NCBI GenBank assembly: GCA_965153455.1
Contig: OZ234493.1
Coordinates: 27,766,213-27,830,212, forward strand
From: Sphagnum compactum
Lineage: Eukaryota; Bryophyta; Sphagnopsida; Sphagnales
DNA: 64,000 nt
Direction: 5' to 3'
Part shown: positions 58,266-64,000 of the stretch, one piece after another
How positions within the stretch are numbered: position 1 is the first letter of the stretch
How the letters are laid out: each line of letters starts with the position of its first letter
Notes under the pieces: model-generated
Database searches by the model: none
Told to the model about the DNA's origin: nothing
What the model saw: the letters and a program-made list of their open reading frames with translations, nothing else
Translations under genes and position numbers: made by a program

Positions 58266-58615
58266 TAAATTGGAAACACATGGTGGTTAGCATGGAGAAG
58301 TCCAAATGGATCCTTCAGGTAGCTGGAAAATGTTTCTAAGATTAACTCCACATGACCCTAGAATGTAAAGATACTAAACTTTGGCCCATTGTTTCTTGGT
58401 GAATCGATCACAATGTCTCTATCCTGAAAGGGCAGAGTCAAAAAACAAGCGCCTCTGTTTAAAGAACCTCTCTTTATAAGTATCCAAACATCTGCTCGAA
58501 TCAGACAAATCAGGTTAGAGACAGATCTCTTGGAGACCATTATCAAGCATCCAGGAAATAACTCCACAACACGAAAACTGAGTCAATAAAAAAAAAAAAA
58601 GACAATTCTCAAACC
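58266..58615. other. Spacer between MITE and GC-rich block
   Basis: No gene seen. It contains an A-run at about 58589-58600. It may be part of a RanGAP 5' intron. Confidence 0.45.
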
Positions 58616-58990
58616 TGTCGTTACTCGATCAAAGTCGTGAGTGGGCGCCATTTTGCACTCATCTGCTGGCCGTTTGGTTCGTCGTTGCCGCCACTTACTC
58701 GCTTCCCCGCCAGCCACCTTCCCGTCTCTTCACTATGTTCCGAGAGGGGCTTTCCGAAGCCACAAAGCAACCTGCCCGCAGTGAACACAAGCGAAAAGGC
58801 AGACCCGACAACGAGGTCATCAGAGACGAAGAAAGACGGAGACCCTACGCCACCCCTCCCCAATGTGGTCGGGAACGGTTCCCTCGAAAGTTCCTTTTCT
58901 CGATTCCCTGGCGTTCTCCGTGTGCGAAGCACGAGAATTGCGAAGCTTTTTTTGAAAAAAGTCATCATATTTAGACACATTTTCTAATCC
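58616..58990. promoter_or_regulatory. GC-rich, CpG-rich block, possible RanGAP first exon/promoter
   Basis: Base composition stands out sharply from the AT-rich surroundings, with many CpG pairs. Frames are open on both strands: plus 58637-58987 (116 codons) and minus 58980-58621 (119 codons). On the minus strand it ends at AACGACAG followed by GTTTGAG, a fair splice donor, so it may be the 5' exon or untranslated exon of the RanGAP locus 1.2 kb downstream. I do not recognise either translated product. Confidence 0.4.
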
Positions 58991-59146
58991 TGGGGACGGT
59001 TACTAGTCAACACATTTCGATTGTTTGCTAGTTTCACGTTTCAACCTTCAACACTGATCTCTAAAAAGGTTGTCGCCATCAACGTGCCACAGCAAAAATC
59101 TGAAAAAGAAAAACCCTGCCCACCAGTATTTGTTTGGTCAATTTTG

Positions 59147-59207
59147 TGATGTAGTGCATCCTGGGCAACCTGCTCTCTCCTGCAGAAAGCCCAGGATGTA
59201 TTACATA
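59147..59207. repeat. 61-bp hairpin
   Basis: Arms TGATGTAGTGCATCCTGGGC (59147-59166) and GCCCAGGATGTATTACATA (59189-59207) pair with few mismatches around a 22-nt loop. Probably a MITE remnant. Confidence 0.7.
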
Positions 59208-59390
59208 GCATGAGCACGAGACAGCATTGTCATGAACCTGAACGTAGGTCGATCTGCACGTGTAAGAAAAGGGTTCTTACTTCTTACCCCTATTCAGACT
59301 GATATTCTGCCTATAACTAAGCACAATTTCCCTTTCACTCTTAGTAGGCATAGTATGCCTGCTCTCTTTCAGGAGAGATATTAATGTGTA

Positions 59391-59490
59391 GGGCAACTCC
59401 CAAGGAGTGAGGAGTTCTAAAAATAATCACCCTTGGCTATCATCACAAACGCGATTATTTTACGGAACCTCGCTCCAAGGGGAGTTACCC
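59391..59490. repeat. 100-bp foldback element
   Basis: Near-perfect inverted repeat. GGGCAACTCCCAAGGAGTGA at the left pairs with GGGTAACTCCCCTTGGAGCG (right, complement), and the match continues through AAAATAATC to a loop of about 20 nt. A clear target duplication was not found. Confidence 0.75.
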
Positions 59491-60429
59491 AAACAAAATG
59501 CCCACCCCCATGGAGCCACATTGCGAACTGACCCATGAAGATGCAAAATTCATGATGAAACCATGATGACGTCATGAAATGCCTGATGACAAAACCAAAC
59601 TTCCTCTTGTCTCCTAGAAGGGGGAATTTTCATTTCATAAAATCCCACTCCTCCTAGTGTTAAAAAAGGCAGCCAAGGGCATTATGAATGTAAGATACCT
59701 TTCAAATATGCTAAGAATTTTCACCAAGTGCTTCATGAAAGCAATTGATGTGATTTCTAATGCCTGCCCAGGACAGGTTGATAACCTCCCCCACTCTGTT
59801 GGGATTTGATGGCTCAGAATCTGAGGCGCCCAGCGTTTTTTTTGACAAATTTTGTTGGTTTTTTTACAAAAAGTTTGGGAAAATGTTAGCATTTTTTGTT
59901 TTCTACTTTGAATTCAACTAGGTAAATTTGCTGATTATTTGAAGGAACCCGCCAAACTTTCGATATCACAAAAATATAAAAAAAAGAAAAAAACCTATGG
60001 CTCAGACCAGGGTCAGATTCCTCAAGTGGGTCCACTGCCAAGGATCCCCAGCATTAAATGGCAATTGTCGTAGGTGGGCTGTAGCATTTTTACAAAAGTG
60101 CTGTTACAAGTGACGACTTAAGAAGTGCCTAGGTCTAGATGTGGTTAATTTAATTATTTCTATTTCGAAAAATGGAGAAAATCCATTTAAATCCCTATTC
60201 TCTCGGTTTTTTCATTTTTGAAAACATATTCGCCAAGTGGAGAAATTTCGCTACCAGACAAATTCTTGGCTCAGCCGGGGTTTGCGAGTTTTCCTCCGAC
60301 TACAAAATACTCTCCGCAAGAACTCGCTGTTTAGGTTGCAATATCGTTCTGGGCCTGATATGCATGCCAGTTGTTAACTCCCTTGAGACTCATGTAGCGG
60401 ACTCTTTATTTTGTAGCACATGTTACTTA

Positions 60430-60545
60430 GAGCATCTGCAACGTTGCTCAGTATGTGGCCCTGCATTGGAAATCTTGGATGAGGTGCAACTGTCATATCT
60501 ACTGGATACAGTAGAACAAGGTCACAAAATACTCCATCTCAATTG
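60430..60545. mobile_element. Fragment of the same MITE
   Basis: Preceded by TTA (60427-60429) and starting GAGCATCTGCAACGTTGCTC, then TGTGGCCCTGCATTGGAAAT, matching the left end of the MITE at 57902. The right end is not found. It lies only about 30 bp upstream of the P450 start, probably in its promoter or 5' untranslated region. Confidence 0.65.
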
Positions 60546-60960
60546 GGATGGAGTATTTTTCGGGGGACCAAAGATGGTCTTCATCATCACCATCATCGCT
60601 GTCTGGAACTCTCTACTGACAGTGCTGTTGATTTGGCTTGCTTACGTTGCAGTTGGGTTGGTGGACAAGTTCGTGGTTACTCCAGTAAGGATCAAGAGAA
60701 TCATGAACAGGCAAGGAGTGAAGGGACCTCAAGCTCTGTGGCTCCTGGGAAACATGCCTGACATTCTCAGGCTTCAGAGAGCGGAGGCAGAAAAGGATAT
60801 GAAGACTGGCGACTATGATACTCTCTCTTACATTTTGCCTTTTCATACTCGCAGCTGCCAAGCTTACGGTGAGCGAGTGGTTGCTGTTTTTTTCACCCCC
60901 CTCTCAGTTTTTCTCCGAGCTTCATTTCTGCTGTGCACTTTTGGTTGATGTTCAAAGCTT

Positions 60961-61010
60961 TGTCTTTTGGGGTTGTATTTTCTTTTTCTTTTTCTTTTTC
61001 TTTTTTAAAT
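60961..61010. repeat. (TTTTTC)n-like microsatellite in P450 intron 1
   Basis: Pyrimidine run of TTTTTC units, then a T/A-rich stretch, inside the first intron. Confidence 0.75.
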
Positions 61011-61205
61011 TTTTTATTTGGTCGCTTTGTGCATTTCTGAAAAGTCTCCTTAAGGGAGAAAACTAACCCTAAACTTCAATTACTTCTCTCTGTTAATGTG
61101 CTTGTTGTCAAGACTGATGCATGTGTTTTTTCGTCAAGAAAACCCTACAACACATGCATCATTTTGCATTTATGATTTTCCCCTTGGATAGCTGCCTATC
61201 AGTGT

Positions 61206-61580
61206 TTATTTTACACTCTCATGTCTCAATTGTGCACACACAATCCCTGGGGATTGGAAATTTTTCTTCATCATGATCAATAACCATATAGTGACTCTCA
61301 GAGAAGACATCAACAGCAAATCTAGTGATTTTAGTAGTGTGAGTAAGATGCTACCACTCTCCTCAGTCAAATAAGAAGATGCAGCAGTTGATTCAGTTGA
61401 GCTTTTTGGATAGATTGATTTACCCACAAGAATTTGATGCATGTTGTTTAGGGTTTTCAAGAAGTCCTCACACCAACCAATTGGTGTCCAGATAAAAGTC
61501 CATTGGAGTGATGGGATTTTGACAAACAGGTGGAGAGCTTGTGTGCTCCCCTTCTTTGTCAAGTCTTCAATGTAGAAGAA
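61206..61580 (-). other. Unassigned antisense frame in P450 intron 1
   Basis: The minus strand is open for about 125 codons from the ATG near 61580 (FFYIEDLTKKGSTQALHLFV..., EDFLKTLNNMHQIL). No family recognised. It could be a fragment of a captured gene or chance. Confidence 0.25.
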
Positions 61581-63715
61581 CATTGTAGTTTGTTGTTGAG
61601 TTCCGACTTCACTCTTGTAAATTGACTTCTCTCTGTAAAGAAAGAGGGCAACTCTCGAACAAATACAAGTGTCTGTTTGTGTGGCAGGAAAGAGGTATCT
61701 TTGGTGGTTTGGATGGGAGCCAAGGATCACTTTAACAGAACCTGATCTTATCAAAGAAGTTTTGACAAACAAGAATGGGTTCTACTCAAAGTCCAAAATA
61801 CAAAACAGATTTGTGATTGAAGTTCTTGGTAAGGGGCTGGTGACAACTACTGGAGAAGAATGGGCTCTCCATCGCCAGATTGTGAACCCTGCCTTCCATC
61901 AAGAAAAGCTCAAGGTATGAGACTGTGAATATGTGTGATCTATATCTGGGATCAATACTCCGTTCTACTTTGAACTGAGACACTGAGAAACATACAGTCC
62001 CAGAAAAAAAAGAGGTTGCAGAAGGAGAAATTTTTCCATGTCTCTGAATTATCTGACTCTGACTCAAGTGTTGAGAACACAAATGAAAATGCCTGTAATT
62101 ATCCACCTATTGGGCCACCTGCATAAACCAAGAGGTCCCCAAATGGTCCTTGATGGGGATACAATGCAGCATACAGTACCTATTCCCTCCATTGGTGTAC
62201 ATTTTCAACAAGTATTGGTGGATCAAGGGGATATCAATAATACATACCTCATGATTTTGAGCATTTTGGGGACTGACCTTGATTCTATGCATAGGCAATG
62301 GTAGGGGCAATGGTGAAGTGTGCATCATCAATAGCAGACGAATGGGAAATGAGAGTGCAACATGATGGGGGTTGTGTGGAACTGGAAGTGGGTGATTACA
62401 TGAGATATGTGACAGCTGATATAATTGCACATACTGCATTTGGGAGTAGTTATGAAAAAGGAAGGAAAGTGTTTGACCAACAACTTGTACTGGGCAACCA
62501 ATCATCTGGGCCAAAGAGCTGTGCAAAGATTTTCTGCACTACCAGGATACAGGTTACTCCTATCATTCACACACTGCTTACTGAATCCCTGTTGCTCACA
62601 AGTAATCTAGTTTGACCATGGATGAGGTACCTAATTTCATTGTCTCAAGTGGCTGTAGACCTTTTACCAGTCTTGATGTGTCATCCATATGATCTTGTCC
62701 ATGTGGTGAGAACCATATGATTACAGAAACCCAAGAGTCCTCAAGCAAGTGAGTTTCCTTACAACACTGTCCCACTCCTAAGGTTCTTGTGCAATTTTTT
62801 TGGCAGCCTTCTTCCAACACCACTGAACATACAAATACTTAAGACCCAAATGACAATTTCAATGAGGGACATTATTCAATCAAGGAGGGATATGGTGAAC
62901 CAAGCCAAGAATACTTCACATGGGATTGACTTGTTGGGTCTCATGCTCACTGCAGCATCAGAAGAAATCGCTCTCAAGGGTGGGAAGGCGCAGTTTGGTA
63001 TGCAGGCATTAATTGATAATTGCAAGACCTTCTTCTTGGCAGGGCATGAGACCACAGCAACTCTTCTCACGCGGACCATGATGCTACTGGCATCACACAC
63101 AACTTGGCAAGAAAGTGCTCGCGAAGAGGTCACAAGAGTTTGTGGACGTGGCAATCGTTCAATTGACACTGACATGCTCAATAAACTCAAAACGGTATGT
63201 TGAATTCTTTTTCCTCAGCCCATTTGAAATTCCTTTTGAGCTCACATCTTGTAACTGATTGCATACTGTGCAGATTGGATGGGCTGCAGTTGAATATGAT
63301 TCTAAATGAGTCACTTCGTCTATTTTCACCACTTGCGATCCAAACCAGACAGGCACTGAGGGATGCAAAGCTGGGTGACCTAGACATTCCAAAGGGGTTG
63401 AGCTTACATATTCCCAGGCCTGCTGTGCACCTTGACCCTGATCTGTGGGGGGCAGATGTACTTGAGTTCAAGCCAGAGCGATTTGCTGATGGCGTTGCCA
63501 AGGCAAGTAAACACCCTTCAGCTTTTATACCTTTTTCATTGGGGCCATGGTTCTGCGTGGGACAGGGATTTGCTTTAGAGGAAGCAAGATCTGTGCTAGC
63601 TGTGGTGCTTCAGCGCTTTCGATTTCACCTCTCACCCAATGAACGTCATGCACCATATCTTCAGTTCACTGTTAAACCAAAGTATGGAGTGCCTGTGATG
63701 TTGGAGTGTTTGTGA

Positions 63716-64000
63716 CTATCATGGAGGTTAAAGCATGCTCATGAGTTAGGGCAATGAGACCCTCACAATATTTAAGGTTTAGCCCCCCTTCCAGCAACCT
63801 TCTTAGTTCTTCTGGAATGTAAATAGATAATCGCACACCTCAGGTTTTTGTGGTTGCAAAAGTATGAATCCTAATCCAAAGCAAATTTCATTCTCATAGA
63901 GATGCTCTTTGGGGCTCAACTGCAACAAGGGACAACTGATATGTGGTCGACCTATATTCTGCAGCATTAGTATTGAGTTAAGCATGTTCTCAAAGTGGTG
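63716..64000. other. 3' flank of the P450
   Basis: No gene seen. Presumed 3' untranslated and spacer sequence; no canonical AATAAA was noticed. Confidence 0.5.

Larger units (their letters stand above)
58991..60429. other. Spacer upstream of the P450, with small hairpin repeats
   Basis: No gene recognised. It holds the inverted repeats listed at 59147-59207 and 59391-59490 and the AT-rich upstream region of the P450. Confidence 0.6.
60574..63715 (+). pseudogene. Cytochrome P450, CYP72 clan (CYP735-like), five exons, one frameshift
   Basis: Membrane-bound monooxygenase. Exons: 60574-60868, 61688-61914, 62295-62552, 62807-63194, 63290-63715, all with GT-AG introns; about 530 residues if repaired, normal for the family. 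Seen: N-terminal membrane anchor (WNSLLTVLLIWLAYVAVGLV), C-helix WALHRQIVNPAF, I-helix AGHETT, K-helix ESLR, PERF, heme motif FSLGPWFCVG. CYP735 enzymes hydroxylate cytokinin side chains; YGKRYLWWFGWEPR and KLGDLDIPKGLS resemble them from memory, but the substrate is unknown. Odd: a 1-nt insertion near 62497-62501, after VLGN, puts HLGQRAVQRFSALPGY out of frame. The Arg before the heme Cys region is Trp (TGG, probably from CGG). The start is placed at the anchor; the upstream open frame is MITE. Recent pseudogene or sequence error. Confidence 0.88.

Noticed and set aside
58616-58990. rRNA or organelle DNA insertion
   Set aside because: I could not match any rRNA core sequence from memory; left as a GC-rich block of unknown origin.
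60172-60573. Upstream in-frame extension of the P450 (about 134 codons)
   Set aside because: It covers a MITE fragment and unlike sequence; the membrane anchor at 60574 is the natural N terminus.

Overview
The window looks like nuclear DNA of a land plant with a large, retrotransposon-rich genome. A conifer or other gymnosperm is my best guess, from the style of the Ty3/gypsy remains, the AT-rich spacer and the form of the two gene remnants; this is inference, not proof. There are no bacterial operons, CRISPR arrays or recognisable tRNA/rRNA genes.

Left half (1-43.6 kb): a pile of nested transposons. At least eight copies or fragments of one Ty1/copia family (here Copia-A) lie inside one another in both orientations. 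Four of them are called coding: two complete 1304-codon gag-pol frames (15055-18969 and 21413-25327), one 5'-truncated frame (5787-9393) and one cut by the window edge (1-2158). Four insertions can be read base by base from 5-bp target-site duplications: a whole element with 214-bp LTRs (21191-26210, GGGAG), two solo LTRs (27782-28270, GTTCG; 28537-29044, AAAGT) and one element of a second family, Copia-B (31774-36136, ATTAC). Copia-B sits in a decayed Ty3/gypsy element (29174-43.6 kb). That element also carries a 2002-bp CACTA-type DNA transposon (41268-43269, duplication CAA) and a decayed coiled-coil-like reading frame downstream of its integrase.

Both copia families share two features: LTRs filled with telomere-like/telo-box repeats mixed with GCCGCC blocks, and a primer-binding site complementary to the anticodon arm, not the 3' end, of initiator tRNA-Met. 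The latter suggests priming by a half-tRNA.

Middle (43.6-56 kb): AT-rich spacer with tandem repeats, (ATGG)n/(CCAT)n blocks and a large imperfect palindrome. I recognise no gene there.

Right end (56-64 kb): two gene-like loci. A RanGAP-like leucine-rich-repeat gene on the minus strand carries one stop and one frameshift. A five-exon cytochrome P450 of the CYP72 clan (CYP735-like) on the plus strand has one frameshift and an Arg-to-Trp change in the heme-binding motif. Both look like recent pseudogenes unless the lesions are sequence errors. A Harbinger-like MITE with TAA duplications lies beside the RanGAP locus, and a relic of the same MITE lies just upstream of the P450.
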